A stretch of 64,000 nt of DNA, taken from NCBI GenBank assembly GCA_958510825.1, contig OY294054.1, forward strand, positions 14,149,390-14,213,389. Reading direction: 5' to 3'. A program made the position numbers and the translations under genes. This stretch comes from Brachypterus glaber. Its lineage: Eukaryota > Arthropoda > Insecta > Coleoptera > Kateretidae. How positions within the stretch are numbered: position 1 is the first letter of the stretch; each line of letters opens with the position of its first letter. The notes under the pieces were generated by a model. The model had not been told where the DNA came from and made no database searches. It was given only the letters and a program-made list of their open reading frames with translations. This document shows, piece by piece, positions 1-12,904 of the stretch.

Positions 1-1911
1 GCAGCGTTGCCAAGTATTTTAGCGGATTTTAACCAATCAGATTATGCGAAACGAGTTTGCATGCGCAGGCTGTAATTATTTTCATTATTTGTAAACAAGT
101 TTCTGTGGTTTAAATAATTTTTATAATTAATATCTAAAAATTAATGTGTAAGAAATGAGAATAAAAACAGAAAAAGATCTGCGCCCACCAGCAGCCAACA
201 AAAAAAAATACTTTAAAATTTTATTCAGGACAACCCTCTTGTCAATAGTGGGCTGTTTAGCCCTGAATTCATTATAATTTTTTTGTTGGAAAGTTGGAAA
301 GGGTCGGCCCTAGCCAACACTTCCCATTATTCGTTCTCCATTTGATCTTCCGCATCTTGCAGATCTCCCAAAAGGGCAACAGCCCCCACAATTTCCAAAT
401 CGTCCATCGTTATATTATTATTATTATTATAATATGTATAATAATTTATAAATATAAAAAATCTTTTATTAATTACGATTAACTATTATAAAACAAAACG
501 GTATTCAAATTAACAATACAAAAGCAAAGCAAAAATAGGGTTATGTTCGAATGCGCGCGACTAACTTATATGTCAAAATTTCCGTGAACGACCGCTTCTC
601 ACGATCCCGATGGTAGAAGTAAAGTTCCTCAATATTCGTGCGAATTGAAGTTCAAGAATAAGTAGTTTTGCGTTTCGAGAGAAAGAATATGCAACCCACA
701 CTACCTTTCTCCCGAGAATGCGTTCTCTCGAGCCCGAGAATACATACCCAGAGTTTTAGCTTGAAGCGTTTAACTGTACTGGGGTACCTATTTGACTATT
801 TTATTTTTTCATTTAGGCACTTGCGAGTTTAAATATTATGTCAAACAATTCCGTCTCAATAAAACACTTCATCAGCAAAACAATACATACCTCTATAAAT
901 ATAAATATTTTTTTTTTAATATAAATGTAATTAAGTTTTCTTTCATCGTATAAAATTCTTTTAAAGTATATTTTTAAAAAGAAGTTGTCTGTAAAAAATG
1001 CTTGTATTTTTAATTAGTTTAATTTAAGAATTAAGCTAAAAGCAACCACCGCGTATCTTTTAAATCAAAGATTACAATATTTAATATAGATAAACTACTC
1101 TAAAAATAACCTTGTTTTCACATGCGCGCGATTAGCACCATTGAAATACCGGATACGTGAGTGACATCGGGTATACGCTTCTCGTTATTTTATTGTATTG
1201 GAATCGAGCGCATACGAAAACATGGTTATTTTTATAGTGGTTTAACTGTAAATAAGTTTCTAAAATCACTGTTCCAATGTCACGGTGATTTTTTTGGAAA
1301 TGGAACTACCAGTTTCGGTTCCGCCCAAGGAGCGATGATAAAATCACCGACAGTGATGTCACCACCCATCCCTACCTTCCACACCCTCGTGTTCTGGCAC
1401 CCAAAATAAGGAAATCTTGTTTATTTCTGCTAGTTGTTTGAGGGCTTCTTAGCATTCCCAGGCAAGCTTTGACCCAAATACACATGCACTTAGTGCCTTT
1501 AAAGCTGCTTGCTATCCGAAAATATGCATATTTGTTGCCCTCTGTTGCCCTTATTCGGGCATTTTCAGCGCCTATAAGGATATCGTTTTAAATGTGAGTT
1601 TTGGGCTAAATTAGAACAATATGTTTTTGTTTAAAAAAGTGCAAAATAACTAAAAGAAATCATGAAAAACAGTTAACCAAGTTAAAAAACAATCAAATTT
1701 TTTGTTAAAAAATCGTTAACAATTTTTGTGTTATCGTAAACTTGAAAACAATGCTAAATTGCTAAATGCCTCTATCTTATCTTAAAAAAGTGACTTTTTT
1801 TGTTTATCTGAATATCAACATACTGTACGATATTAATTAGTTGTATTTATTTAGCACTACAGCTTAAAAGTCTCTTAATACTTTCTCATGGAAATAAAGG
1901 TATTTAACCTT
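1..1911. other. AT-rich non-coding stretch
   Basis: No gene, RNA or repeat recognised. 294-482 and 1161-1409 are open by chance, without family resemblance. Slightly less AT-rich sequence near 550-780 and 1290-1400 shows no promoter signal I would defend. Confidence 0.6.
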
Positions 1912-2094
1912 TGTTGTTGCCAAATCGTGCGTTGACATATGTTAAATTTCTTAATTAAAATAATTAATTAAAGTATGTTCCGGGATGTAAAAAGGGCTGA
2001 AATTTTGGCTAAGTATTTATTTTTTATGTATCCATAACTATGTAAAGACTGATCGTTGCAGGCAATTTAGCCCAAAATACGATACCCTCCTTTT
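1912..2094 (+). repeat. 183-bp repeat, inverted copy at 18.7 kb
   Basis: From TTGCCAAATCGTGCGTTGAC to AAAATACGATACCCTCC. The reverse complement, slightly diverged, is at 18727-18906. Both contain TTCCGGGATGTAAAAAGGGC. Probably two copies of one unnamed element. Confidence 0.8.
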
Positions 2095-3203
2095 GATGGA
2101 TATACTTATTTTAACAAGAAATCACTTCAATAAAAAGTAAAATGTTAAAATAAAGTTTTTAACCCGTTTCCAGTGTATATGATTCGTAGTAAAAAATTTA
2201 TAGCATTTATTATTTATTTATTTCATACTTTTAGCATATCCTAGAAAATTGTTTAAAAAATTTGACAAAAGACTGACAATGTTTCGAATTTCGCATATCA
2301 AAGGAAAAAACCTCTTTTGTTTTGTTTGCTTCATATCATTCAGGTATTTATAGCTGGAAATTGCTTTTGTTTAATAACTAGTAAAAATACATGTATTTCT
2401 GCCAGACAAGGACATTAGTTGTCAATATGGACTCCATATGGAGCATAACATGGAGTTACACAGATTTTAATACGATTGTATATAGACTCTAGAGAAAACT
2501 GGTTTGTGAATTGATATTATTTTAGTTTTAAGTAAAGAAAAACGTGTTATTTTAGTTTTACTCAATAACCACGTTTTCATATAGCGCTCTTTCTCTAAAA
2601 CAACACAGACTACAGTCTGGATTTATAAATCACGGGAGTTAGCGATATATGTAGACGTGGTAAATGTTTGGTAAAATGTGTTAAAATTAACAAAAAATAG
2701 TGTTAAAATTACACCTGTAGGCAATATGTTTATTTTACAATATTTTATTTAACATGACAAACTTTCGTAAAACTTAACACAACTACGTGTGGCTCGAGTT
2801 AACACGTGCTAATTTGTGTTAAAATATTTTTTTTTCAAAGTTTATTTAGCATTAAATATTTTTAAAAGTATACATAAAAAACATTGAAATTAATTTTTGG
2901 TTTAGAAAATAGTAATAATAATAATAGTAGGCTTTTGAACCGACATAATACACAATTTTTTTAACTATTCTTTTAAAAAGGGACACCTCGTTTTAAGTGC
3001 AAGAAATAGCGCGAACAAAAATGACGCTGCGAAAATGGGGCAAATAAAAAGAAAGAAGATATTTTTTATCGCAAGACTAAAATGGAGTAAGTTGATTTAG
3101 CTTTGAGTTAATTAAGTTTATTTTGATAAATGCGCGAATATATCATGCGCCGTAGATGTTTGCGCGACTTTTCTCTTGCGCTGAATTTGAAAGCATAATT
3201 TTT
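2095..3203. other. AT-rich non-coding stretch
   Basis: Nothing identifiable. Several TGTTAAAATTA-like words recur near 2680-2830 without a clear unit. Confidence 0.55.
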
Positions 3204-3520
3204 ATACAGGGTCATTCAGAAATAAGTAACAAAATTTTAAGGGGCGATTCTAGGTCCGAAAATATGAAAAAAAGTTCCTATAAAGGTTGGTCTGGAAATG
3301 AGCTCTAAGGGAGCTACGACCCTCCTAAGGGTACACCTGAAAAGGAATATCTCAGGAACCCTATAAACAACAGTAACGAGTTTTTGCACATGCCTTAACA
3401 ATAACAAAGGTTATTCTTTTATGTAATTTGTATTTGGTAATTTTAACCAGGGACGTGCAGAATAGGGGGGCGATGTCACCTTTTTGCCCCAAACTTTTTA
3501 TCTGTAAATTCTTTGACATT
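3204..3520 (+). mobile_element. Left arm of a CAGGG-ended fold-back element
   Basis: Begins TACAGGGTCATTCAGAAATA and continues through AAGTTCCTATAAAGGTTGGT, GGGAGCTACGACCCTCC, a CTCAGGAACCCTATAAACAA stretch and a G-run. These blocks occur in the same order in the 22.05-23.22 kb, 37.06 kb and 42.6 kb copies. No opposing right arm is present. Confidence 0.7.
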
Positions 3521-4494
3521 ATTGTAGTTCACTAAAATAGTTTTTTATTGAGTGGTTTTAGATGCGCTATTTTATCGCTTCGCCGTTTAAAAACACTACC
3601 CTTTTTAAGCCTGAGTAGTTATGAAAAATTTTGCTGTGTTAATTTAGCTGCAATATTTTTTAAACAGGAAAATGGCGTATTATTAAAAACGATTCTCTTG
3701 CTTTACACCTAGTTTTAATTTAAAATTATTAAAATGAAAATAATAAATAGAACAGAACTAGAGTGGACACTGACAGCTAATTTTGTGTACTGGCATAGGC
3801 GGCGACTTTTCAAATTATTTTGAAAATATGTAAAATATATGTGCGTTTTTGTATATGACATCCACGAAATCACGGGGGGAAGGGGTTAAATTTCAAAAAA
3901 ACATACTCATTCACCCCAAATTTGAATTCAGGTTTTATTTCATTATTATTTATAGGGTATACCCTAACGCATATAGTGCTAAGATTTATTATTAGTATAG
4001 ACAATTTCAAATAAATTTCAAATATTTCAAATTTAAACTTAAAAAATTATTATTTTTTTTTCACTTTTACCTAGTGCTGTTTAAGAATTATATATATAAC
4101 ATATCTAGCCAGTCCACAGTTTCAAACGCTTCCTCGGCATCAATACAAACTATAAAAGTGTTTCTTTTTTCTAAAAATCTTTTTTTTTTAACTCGCTAGG
4201 TTAAATTTCCGATACTAGACTAAAACGAACTAACGTTATATTCAACAAAATTAGCAAACCTTTGATATTTCTGCCAGGTAAAGGTATCGCCAAATATTTA
4301 TCTGTCAGTGTTTGATTAAACGGTCCATATCTGCCCGGTGTGACATTTAGAGTTGATACGGGTCATTAGATAAGTTAAGATTTGCCGACACCTAACTGCA
4401 TTTGTCGTTTATTATAATATTTAAAGATATCACGGGAACATAAAAATTGTGACATGAAAATTTAACTATTTATAAACATATTTTTTTAGTTTAC
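3521..4494. other. AT-rich non-coding stretch
   Basis: No gene seen. The segment around 4330-4425 (GATAAGTTAAGATTTGCCGA and after) is repeated at 5265-5342, on the far side of the pyrimidine-rich tract. Confidence 0.55.
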
Positions 4495-5000
4495 TTTTCT
4501 TATTGTTATTATTTAACTTCTTTTATTATTTGTCTTCTTTCTCTTTATCATCCTCTTAATCTCCGGCTTCATCTTTTTTATCTTATTCATCTCCTTCTTC
4601 ATTATCTTATCAACTACCTATTCATCGTCTTCTTCATTTCCTTATTTATAAACATTTTTATTTTAGTTTCCAATTTTTATTGCTTCTTTTATTTTTTATT
4701 GGTCTTCTTTTTCTTTATCATCTTAATATTTTGCTTCATTTTCTTTTCTTCTTTCAACACTCCTTCTTTATTATCTTCTTGATCTTCTTTTTAAACTTCT
4801 TTATCTTCTTCATCTTCATATTTATCTTGTTTTATATTTTCCTTCATCTTCTTTTTCATATTCTTCTTTATAATTTTTTCATCATCTTTCTTGAATTCTT
4901 CTTTATTTTCTTCTTTTTCTTAATAATTTTATTCATCTTTTTCTCATCTTCTTTATCTTCCTCTACTTGTTCCTTTAATTATTGTTCTTCTTCTATTTCT
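4495..5000 (+). repeat. Pyrimidine-rich degenerate CTT/ATT tract
   Basis: About 500 bp of imperfect TTCTT and CATCTT words with almost no G. It leaves an open frame encoding almost only Phe, Leu and Ile, which is composition and not a membrane protein. An ORF-like 76-bp segment at 5149-5218 between CTCCAG and GTGAGT follows but has no resemblance to the gene. Confidence 0.75.
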
Positions 5001-5588
5001 TTAAATAACCAAATTTGAAATATTTAGTACTTTTTAATGCGTGTAGTGTGCGGTTATATTAGAGTTGCTATCACTATTATAAAATTCATGAATCATATTC
5101 AGCTTTCTGTAATTATTTTGTCTCTTAAACTTTTGCTAACCTCTCCAGGCTGTTTGTATTTTGATTGTTGTGGTGGATCCATGGCATACGTCACTTTCGG
5201 TAATACCTATCATAAAGGGTGAGTGTTAAAAATAGACTTCTATCGTTATTTCCGTGCAGTCCTCATATACAGTTCTAACGGATCATTGGATAAGTTAAGA
5301 TTTGTCGATACCTGGCTATGTTTGCACTTCATTATAATATTTAGTAGTAGTAAATGTTAGGTTAGGATAGTCTGGTATCCTTTATTGTACGAGTCAATGG
5401 AACTGGTATATAATTGGATAGATACCTAACACGCGTTACTAGTCATCCTGCTAAATTATCAACATATATATCCCTTCGACCGATCATATTTACATAATCA
5501 ATCTTAGAGGTCAGTGGTCAGGAATTTAAAACAAAATTTACAAACTTTTATTATACCGGGTGACTTTTTAATCCAATTTATGCGGTTT

Positions 5589-6010
5589 TGAGAGAAAGAG
5601 AGAGACAGAGAGAGAAAGAGATAGAGAGAGAGAAAGAGATAGAAAGATAGAAAGAGATAGAAAGAGATGGAAAGAGATAGAAAGAGACAGAAAGAGAGAA
5701 AGAGAGAAAGAGAGAAAGAGAGAAAGAGAGAAAGAGAGAAAGAGAGAAAGAGAGAAAGATAGAAAGAGAGAAAGAGAGAAAGAGAGAGAAAGAGAGAGAA
5801 AGAGAGAGAAAGAGAGAGAAAGAGAGAGAAAGAGAGAGAAAGAGAGAGAAAGAGAGAGAAAGAGAGAAAGAGAGAAAGATAGAAAGAGAGAGAAAGAGAG
5901 AGAAAGATAGAGAAAAGGAAATAGAGAGAAAGGGAGAGACAGAGAGAGAGACAGAGAGAGACAGAGAGAAAGAGAGAGAGAAAAAAGAGAGGGAGAGAGA
6001 GGGAGAGAGA
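5589..6010 (+). repeat. GA-rich microsatellite (AGAGAGAAAG-type)
   Basis: About 420 bp of GAGA and GAAAGA units in blocks of different period: GAGAGAAA over 5690-5870 and AGAGAGAGAC near 5940-5970. The purine strand is +, so the - strand has a long Ser/Leu/Phe open frame that is an artefact. Confidence 0.95.
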
Positions 6011-6419
6011 TATCGATCGATATGGGTCGTATGACAAAAAAAATGCTTTTAAAATCTTTTTATATTTTTTTAATGTTACTTTACATATTGCTTTGGTCCA
6101 TGTCACCTGGTATATTTTTGTCAATCGAATCCCAGCGAAACTAATATAAACTCGTCAGCGTTAAACTAGGATTGCTCAATTTCACCTGGGTACATCTCCA
6201 AATAGAATAACACTGCGCAACGAATTTCACCTTTAACTGTTTTGTATTCCTTTGGATTTTTGTTCTTTTTTATATAAGGTTTATAAAAAATACTATTAAT
6301 ATTAATTCACAATAATTATTTTAATATAATATATTACTAATATTGTAAAGCATTTGAAATGTAAGAAACTGCTATTAAAAAGTGGTTTATAATTTCCTTT
6401 ACTTACATTGAATTTTGAA

Positions 6420-6990
6420 CTGGTATAATCATGTATGATCATGTATGATCATGTATGGTCAGGTATGATCTACCGGGTCAAAATTCATGCATGGTCAAAA
6501 TTCGGACATGATCATGCATAATCATGAATAATTCTACCTAATTTAAGGCAAAAATAAACATCATTATGCATAATTATGATCATACATAAATTTTTTTCCC
6601 CGGGTTTAAATAAATATTAATCTCAGGAAAAAATGTTTAAATATGATTATGCATAATTATTTATAATTATGTCTAATTTTACATCAATTATGCATAGTTA
6701 TACTTAATTTGATGCAAAATTATGCATAATCATATAAAAACTTTGTCATGCATGGTGCGCCTTCGCCAAAATTTAAAATGTTATGCATGATCATACATTA
6801 TTAGGCATAGGTCTATGTAAATAATGTACACGATCATATCAGGTCGAAATTCATGCATGGTCAAAATTCATACATAATTATTTATAATAATGTATAAACA
6901 TGTAAAATTCTACCTAATTTTAGGTAAAATTAGACATAGTTATGCAAAATGATGCATGATCATACATAAACTTTTTTTCACCGGGGTGTA
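6420..6990. repeat. Region of ATCATG/CATGAT palindromic words with a 150-bp direct repeat
   Basis: The words TGATCATG, ATGCATAATTATG and ATGCATGGTCAAAATTC recur densely. A unit from GGTCAAAATTCATGCATGG through a TTCTACCTAATTT block to CATACATAAA and CCGGG occurs at about 6476-6604 and 6842-6986. The function is unknown; it resembles the inside of a non-autonomous transposon. Confidence 0.7.
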
Positions 6991-9224
6991 AAGATAAGAA
7001 CAAGAACTTTACAAAATTTAATTAATAACATTTTGGTTATTTTGATTATTGATTCGACAGAATAACAAACAGCTCTTAATAATTGAATTTTAAAATATGG
7101 TGAAGTACGAAAGCCAACTTTAGTGAAGGTAAATTGTTTTTCTGATAAATTTATCTCTTAATTAACAGGACTTTTAAGTAAAAAGGCATTTCCTACAGTT
7201 TATTATCGTTCATTAACTTTGTGTTATTATCTTCTTGAAATTCCAAAATAAACAAATATTTTACCATTTTTAAAAGTTTACAACGCTCTTAAAAGGTTAA
7301 TTAAAAAATAATAAACAAAACTCGCTAAATACACGGCGTTGTATTAAAAATGTTTTCAACATAATTACCGACTACGATGAATCCAAACCACAATAGCTTT
7401 GTCTAGGTAAAACTTTTTTTTATTTAAATACTGTTTGTCACAAAACAATACTTTACCCTTTAGTTCAATTTTACGATAAAATAAAAAAAAAGAATCTAAA
7501 AAAAAATTAAAAAATGAAAAGATCTAGAATTTTTATTATACGACAAATAGCCCCTTATTAAGCGTACCTACTGTACTAGAAAATTACAGTTTTTGCTATC
7601 TGTGATCCACTTAAACCTTTGTGTAAGAAATTTATTTTCCAAATTTTAAGTGTTTATTTCATAGCGTTCTTAGTTTATCCTGGTCACGAATTGTCTAAAA
7701 ATTCGATTTTTTTTGCAGGTGATTTCAGGGCAAAATATGATTTTGGATAATTCGACTATGTTGATTTTGAATCTGAGCTAGGTAAAGTAATAGAAAAACA
7801 CCTACACTGATTAAACAGTTTATTTGTGTTGACTAAATATTTGGTTGGATATGGCCAATTTAATTATTTGGTTGTGACAAATAACTTTTTTATTTCTGTC
7901 AAATGAACTATAATGTTCCCATTAATAACTAATTTTGAAATTTAAATATTTGTTTACATGAACTAAATATTTATTTGACTCAAATAAAATTTGACAACCA
8001 GATAATTTAATTGGCCATATCCAAATAAATCCTTTTTATCAGTGTAGTCAGATTCGAAACCAGTATGTTTAGATTCAAAATTTGAATAAAATCAACAGAA
8101 ATAAACTGAAAATGATACGGTTCCATCGCACTTATTTTCTCGCAAAAATGTGCATAAATTTTTATTATTTTGTTTTTATTTTTAAAATCAGTTTAAATTT
8201 ATTTTCGGTGATTATTAAAAAGTAACCCCCAAATAAAATAAAAGTATTTTACGCCCTTATGTGATTTTTCCGGGAAAATCCAGTAGCGGCACTTTTAAGA
8301 AAATTAAATTTTTCAATTTTTGTTCATCAGTACAAATTTTGGGTAGTAGAAAAAAAATTAAGAAAGAAACCCTGAAAAAGCTTCTAACCTTGTTTAACGT
8401 TTTGTTCTAATCTGTCAAACGGTATGACAGACGGACTCACAGAAGGACATCGGAAAAATTTAAAACAGATAAATACATTACAATCTGAAAAAGAAAAACA
8501 AAATATACGTTCTCTTTAACACGAAAACGTTACAAATATATCAAATTGTATTCGTGGTTTCCTTTTGATTTGAAATGAACAGAATAGATGTTTTTAATGG
8601 TTTTAGGGTCAGAAAGTGTATAATGAATTGAGATTTGGAATTGTTGTTTGTGTTTTCTTCGTGGGTAACGATAAATAGAAACACATCCCTAATGGGCAAT
8701 AAAAGGAAATTGATCCAAATGAGGCTCAGATCTTACTATCCGTTAAAAAAAGCTAACACCTCACAGAGGAGTTAAAAGCTTTACAATAATAAATACTATG
8801 TCAGATATAATCAGCTTTTGCTCTGTATTTTTTATTTTACTTTGTAATTAACTTTTTTACACATTTTTCTAGAAAGGCCAAGGTTTTCATTCCCGTAAGT
8901 TGTTACATACACTCAAACAACAGATCTGTATATTCACATACAATAACGAACAGAAATTAAAATGTTCTAAATATTCATAAAAATTTTGCACTTATCATCC
9001 ATTATTATTAACTGAAATTTTAAAATTAAGAAACTATATAAACTATTCCTTAACTTTAAGTAAAAATTGAATATATAATCCTTTAATTTCTGTGTTAATA
9101 TTCAGTTCTTTATCCAACATTTTTGGATAATAATTATTCCAAAAAATATACAGATATATTTTAATTTATTCCTAAAAGTTTGATAAGAGTAATAATTTAA
9201 TGGCGTTTTTTCGTAGAATTTTGT
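6991..9224. other. AT-rich non-coding stretch
   Basis: Contains one MITE (7805-8044). Otherwise no gene, RNA or recognisable element. Confidence 0.55.
7805..8044. mobile_element. 240-bp fold-back MITE, TA target duplication
   Basis: Inverted ends CACTGAT(T)AAA and TTTATCAGTG with TA on both sides (7803-7804 and 8045-8046). The arms share GGATATGGCCAATTTAATTA and the complement of TTTGGTTGTGACAAAT. The centre is unpaired. No coding capacity. Confidence 0.85.
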
Positions 9225-9530
9225 AAATCAGATTCAGAATCAGAGTCTGTATATGAATCTGTATATGAATCATAATCTTAATCATAATCTTAATCATAAT
9301 CATAATCTTAATCTTAATCATAATCTTAATCTCGATCTTACTCTGAATCTGAATCTAAATCTAAATCTAAATCTGAATCTGAATCTGAATCTGAACCTGA
9401 ATCCAAATCTGAATCGGAATCTGAATCTGAATCTGAATCTGAACCTGAATCTGAATCTGAATTTAAATATTGATCTAAATTTAAGTCTGAATCCTAAATT
9501 GTAATCTGAATCTGAGTCTGAATCTCTATT
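9225..9530 (+). repeat. Hexanucleotide array (AATCTG/AATCTT/AATCTA)n
   Basis: About 50 imperfect 6-bp units, with TCATAATCT-type units at the 5' end and AATCTGAATCTGAATCTG in the middle. It produces an Asn-Leu repeat open frame on +, which is not a gene. Confidence 0.9.
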
Positions 9531-11250
9531 TTAGTGTAGTCTCCCTTTTAAAATGTTAAAAATACCTAGTGAAATAATCTGTGAAGATTTTTTGAACGAT
9601 TGTTTCGGTGTAGTCATGCTGTTTACAGTTTTAAAAATACCCCGTATACATTTAATAAGCTTTGTCGGATATGCATAAAATTCGAAAATTAATGCAAGGA
9701 AAAATAATTTTTCCTTGACAATTATTGTCCTCAAAAGATTTTTAATTTGTCGGTTCAATGTTTTTACTTAAATGATGTAAATTCATGCAAATAGATTCAA
9801 ATATGCCAATTGGTTTCTTTAGACATGTTGAAAAAGAATATAAGTCTACTTATTCCGCTATACATGATTTTTAAATCTCCAGTTTGCATAAAAGATTTGT
9901 TTGAAATATATACTACGAGTTCTGTCAAACGTTAACAGTTTAATTATGTTTTTATCGCTGCGAATAAACGTAACTACAGGGTTATAAAAAAACAATACGT
10001 GATGTTATGTAATGCTTTGCATTCCATAGTATGCTTTTCACACTAAATATAATCTGTGTCTAAAATATACCGCAGTGACTCATTTGCGAAACTGTGGTGA
10101 AAGACGAAGATCATATCAATTCGGTTGCGATTCGCGTAACTTCGTCTGAGGGGAACTCCTTATATGAGAGCAGCATAGTTCGTTTTAGGTATTAGTCCCT
10201 GCGCTTTATTTTAGCCACAGGGTATAGTACCATGCGTTTTTTTGCGGTACACAGTGTACCGTACTTCCCAAAATATAATTTCTTTGAGATAGAGTACCGT
10301 GAAACGGGGTGATTAGGAACGAAACTGAACTTTTGATAGCTACAACTTATTTACTTTTCAGAGTAGGATTAAGATTTTTCCTTTCAAATATGAGCGAACC
10401 TTTGAACTATATATTCCAGCCCCAATTTTAAATGAGAATCTTGCCGAAAGCTTAATTCGCCTCCAGAGGGGGGCAAAAAGAAATATAAACGTTTTTAAAT
10501 GAATATTTTTATTTAAAAGATTCATGCGGTGAATTAATTAATTAATTAATTTATTTATTTATATTAAAGCTCATTTATACAATAAAAATGAATGCCATAC
10601 ATAAAAATAGAAGAATATCCAGTTAGTGTGTCAAATTTATGTATTTATTTTTTTTTTGTCGGATTATTAAGTAAAAAGGTTTTTTAGATAGGAATCCGAA
10701 AAAAAATTAATTGACACACTAACTGGGTTTCTTTGTGCAGGGTCACATAAATGAATACACACTAGGTTATAAAAAACATACTAAATTTTTAGGTAATATA
10801 TAAAAGGCTGTAACTTGTAAATGGTCGTAGAGCAATGATAAAAAAAGCATATTGCAGCTTCAAGTCTCTAGTTTAGCTTTAAGTTTCTACCTATAAGTAA
10901 TAGAAAGTTTGTTGGTATTTGGAATTTAAACTGTTCAATAATGTTATTATTAAGGTATGTTGAGTCTCGCCAAATTTATTCAGAATGCCACTCAATAAAA
11001 TTACCAAGCTTAAAGATTAAACTAATTTTAGACATTTCATATTAGCTATTTTCCCTATCAGTTTCATCTATTATAATAGAATCATTATTGCCTCTATTTT
11101 TGGTTTATTAATTCGTCTCTTAAACTTCATTATGTTTAATAGCGCTTTAAAATACGCTGTTAAAAATTATTTGAATATTTAAATACTGCTGGCAGCAAAA
11201 GAATACTTCCGCTATAGTCAGTTTTTTCCAAAATTCTTGTTTCCAAAACG
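9531..11250. other. AT-rich non-coding stretch
   Basis: Only a hairpin MITE (10619-10726) and a short (TTAA/TTTA) run near 10535-10560 stand out. No gene found. Confidence 0.55.
10619..10726. mobile_element. 108-bp hairpin MITE
   Basis: Ends CCAGTTAGTGTGTCAA at the left and TTGACACACTAACTGG at the right are exact inverted complements. The AT-rich middle has no coding. Confidence 0.8.
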
Positions 11251-11392
11251 AAAAAAAAAATACACCGCACAGTTAAACAGCTTTCCCGTTTTTCACCTCC
11301 GCTCGTGAAATTGATTATTTATTATCAGATACACTTTTAGCAACCTTAAAAATCCCAATATATCAATTTTCAAGAAAACTACCTTCCGCCCC

Positions 11393-12048
11393 TAAGGGGG
11401 TGAAGTTTAGACATCAGATTCACTTTCAGCAACCTCAAAAACCCCCGCCGTTCAGGAGGTCAAATTAGAAATATTTTATTATCAGATTCATATTCGTCGA
11501 CCCCAAAAATCCATATATACTAATTTTGACGAAAATATTGAAAATATTTAAAAATATTTATCCCCTCATCACCGCAGGGGTGGAATTTTATTACCAGATT
11601 CAGCAACCTTAAAAACCCTTATGGAAACGTTCAAGTATTACGTAACGCTCCTAGGGGGGGTGGAGGTCATTTTGGAGATTTTTTTTTAATTATAAGATTC
11701 ACTTTCAGCAACCTCAAAAACCCCAATATACCAATTTTCTCGAAAACTACTCCCCGCCCCACAGGGGGTGAAGTTTGGACATCAGATTCACTTTCAGCAA
11801 CCTCAAAAACCCCCGCCGTTCAGGAGGTCAAATTAGAAATATTTTATTATCAGATTCATATTCGTCGACCCCAAAAATCCATATATACTAATTTTGACGA
11901 AAATATTGAAAATATTTAAAAATATGTATCCCCTCATCACCGCAGGGGTGGAATTTTATTACCAGATTCAGCAACCTTAAAAACCCCATATGGGAACTTT
12001 CAAGTATTACGTAACGCTCCTAGGGGGTGGGGGTCATTTTGGAGTGTT
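11393..12048 (+). repeat. Tandem duplication, 368-bp offset
   Basis: 11401 onward (TGAAGTTTAGACATCAGATT) is repeated from 11769 (TGAAGTTTGGACATCAGATT) with few changes for about 280 bp. The repeat runs through CCCCCGCCGTTCAGGAGGTC and the first bases of a GGGAACG MITE. The MITE is complete only in the second copy. Confidence 0.85.
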
Positions 12049-12141
12049 ACGCCCATGTTAATGGTATAGGAAAATAGCGTTACAGGAGGGGTGGGATCCA
12101 AAATGATCAAAATTTGCGTTACGTAATACTTGAACGTTCCC
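11992..12141. mobile_element. GGGAACG MITE with TAT target duplication
   Basis: 150 bp with terminal repeats GGGAACTTTCAAGTATTACG and CGTAATACTTGAACGTTCCC. TAT flanks both sides (11989-11991 and 12142-12144). The inside contains a GTTACGCCCATGTTAATGG segment shared with the 23675-23822 copy. A left-end remnant (11622-11675) lies in the tandem duplicate. Confidence 0.85.
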
Positions 12142-12904
12142 TATACAGCAATTTTAAAATTTTTGTACAAAAAAATTATTTCCCCCTTGCCATATCCCAA
12201 TGTTCACCAAAAACAATCAAGAGTGAAAACTTTTGGTAATATACCTGTAAGCTAAATTTTAAGTCTCTAGCTGAAAGCGTTCTTAAGTTATCGTGTCCAC
12301 TGGACAGACCGATCGACCGACCGGCCGACCGACAATTTTTGAAAATTTTTGCACGAATACAAGGCTTTCCCTATCGTTTGAAAATTTTAAAATTGGGAAA
12401 GCAAAATTTAAAGAAATTTTTTTGAAAACCATTTTTTTAATATGTTTTTTTTTCAAAGAAAGAAAAAAGATAAAAATTGTTTTTACCCCTATTGGCCCCC
12501 TTAGCCTAGCCCAGTTTCAGTGGAAAAGCTAAAGATACATTATTTTTTAAAAACTTTAAATTCAATAAAAGACTATAAAATTTTAGCCGGTTGTAAAACG
12601 TCCGCATTTAAGAAAAATCTAAATAAAATGCTGGGTTTTAGAGTAAAAATAGATTTTTAGCAGGAAAGCAGGAGTTCTGGCTATAAATTTAGCAGAAATA
12701 GAGAAGACGTAACTTTAAAATCAGATGAACAGTTGCAGGCATGTGCATCAGCAGTAGGCATTTTCAGGAGATACGTCGGCAAATTAGACGAGTTGGCAAG
12801 GCAAGGTTCTTCTTTTTCTTTTAAGTCAGAGGCGATCAGTTTTTTTTAGTCATTAGTTTTAGTTTGTGTACATAGACAAGCATTTATAAACTTATGTGTA
12901 AGCG

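Larger units (their letters stand above)
11260..12335 (-). mobile_element. Minisatellite-bearing repeat family, copy 1
   Basis: One end has GCTTTCCCGTTTTTCACCTC. The inside is built of units of the type ATCAGATTCACTTTCAGCAA, CCTCAAAAACCCC, a GAAAACTACC stretch and CCCC...GGGGTGAAGTT. The other end has GACAGACCGATCGACCGACC (12303-12332), preceded by a TTAAGTTATCGTGTCCACTG segment. The same order, inverted, is seen at 14990-15555 and 31380-32020; truncated copies are at 35180 and 39106. Identity unknown: a non-autonomous DNA element is likely. Confidence 0.7.

Noticed and set aside
4680..5018. Phe/Leu/Ile-rich open frame that looks like membrane segments
   Set aside because: Produced by the pyrimidine-rich tract; no G-containing codon variety and no conserved neighbours.
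5149..5218. Possible 70-nt exon between CTCCAG and GTGAGT
   Set aside because: Splice-like borders only; the encoded residues show no resemblance to apolipophorin, and the phase cannot be tested.
5589..6010. CRISPR-like regular array
   Set aside because: Simple microsatellite without spacers; the window is eukaryotic.
5504..6124. 206-residue open frame on the - strand rich in Ser, Leu and Phe
   Set aside because: It is the complement of a GA microsatellite; no protein-like composition or family, and its length follows from the absence of stops in the repeat.
9253..9504. Asn-Leu repeat open frame on +
   Set aside because: Direct translation of the AATCTG-type hexamer array; no flanking coding signal.
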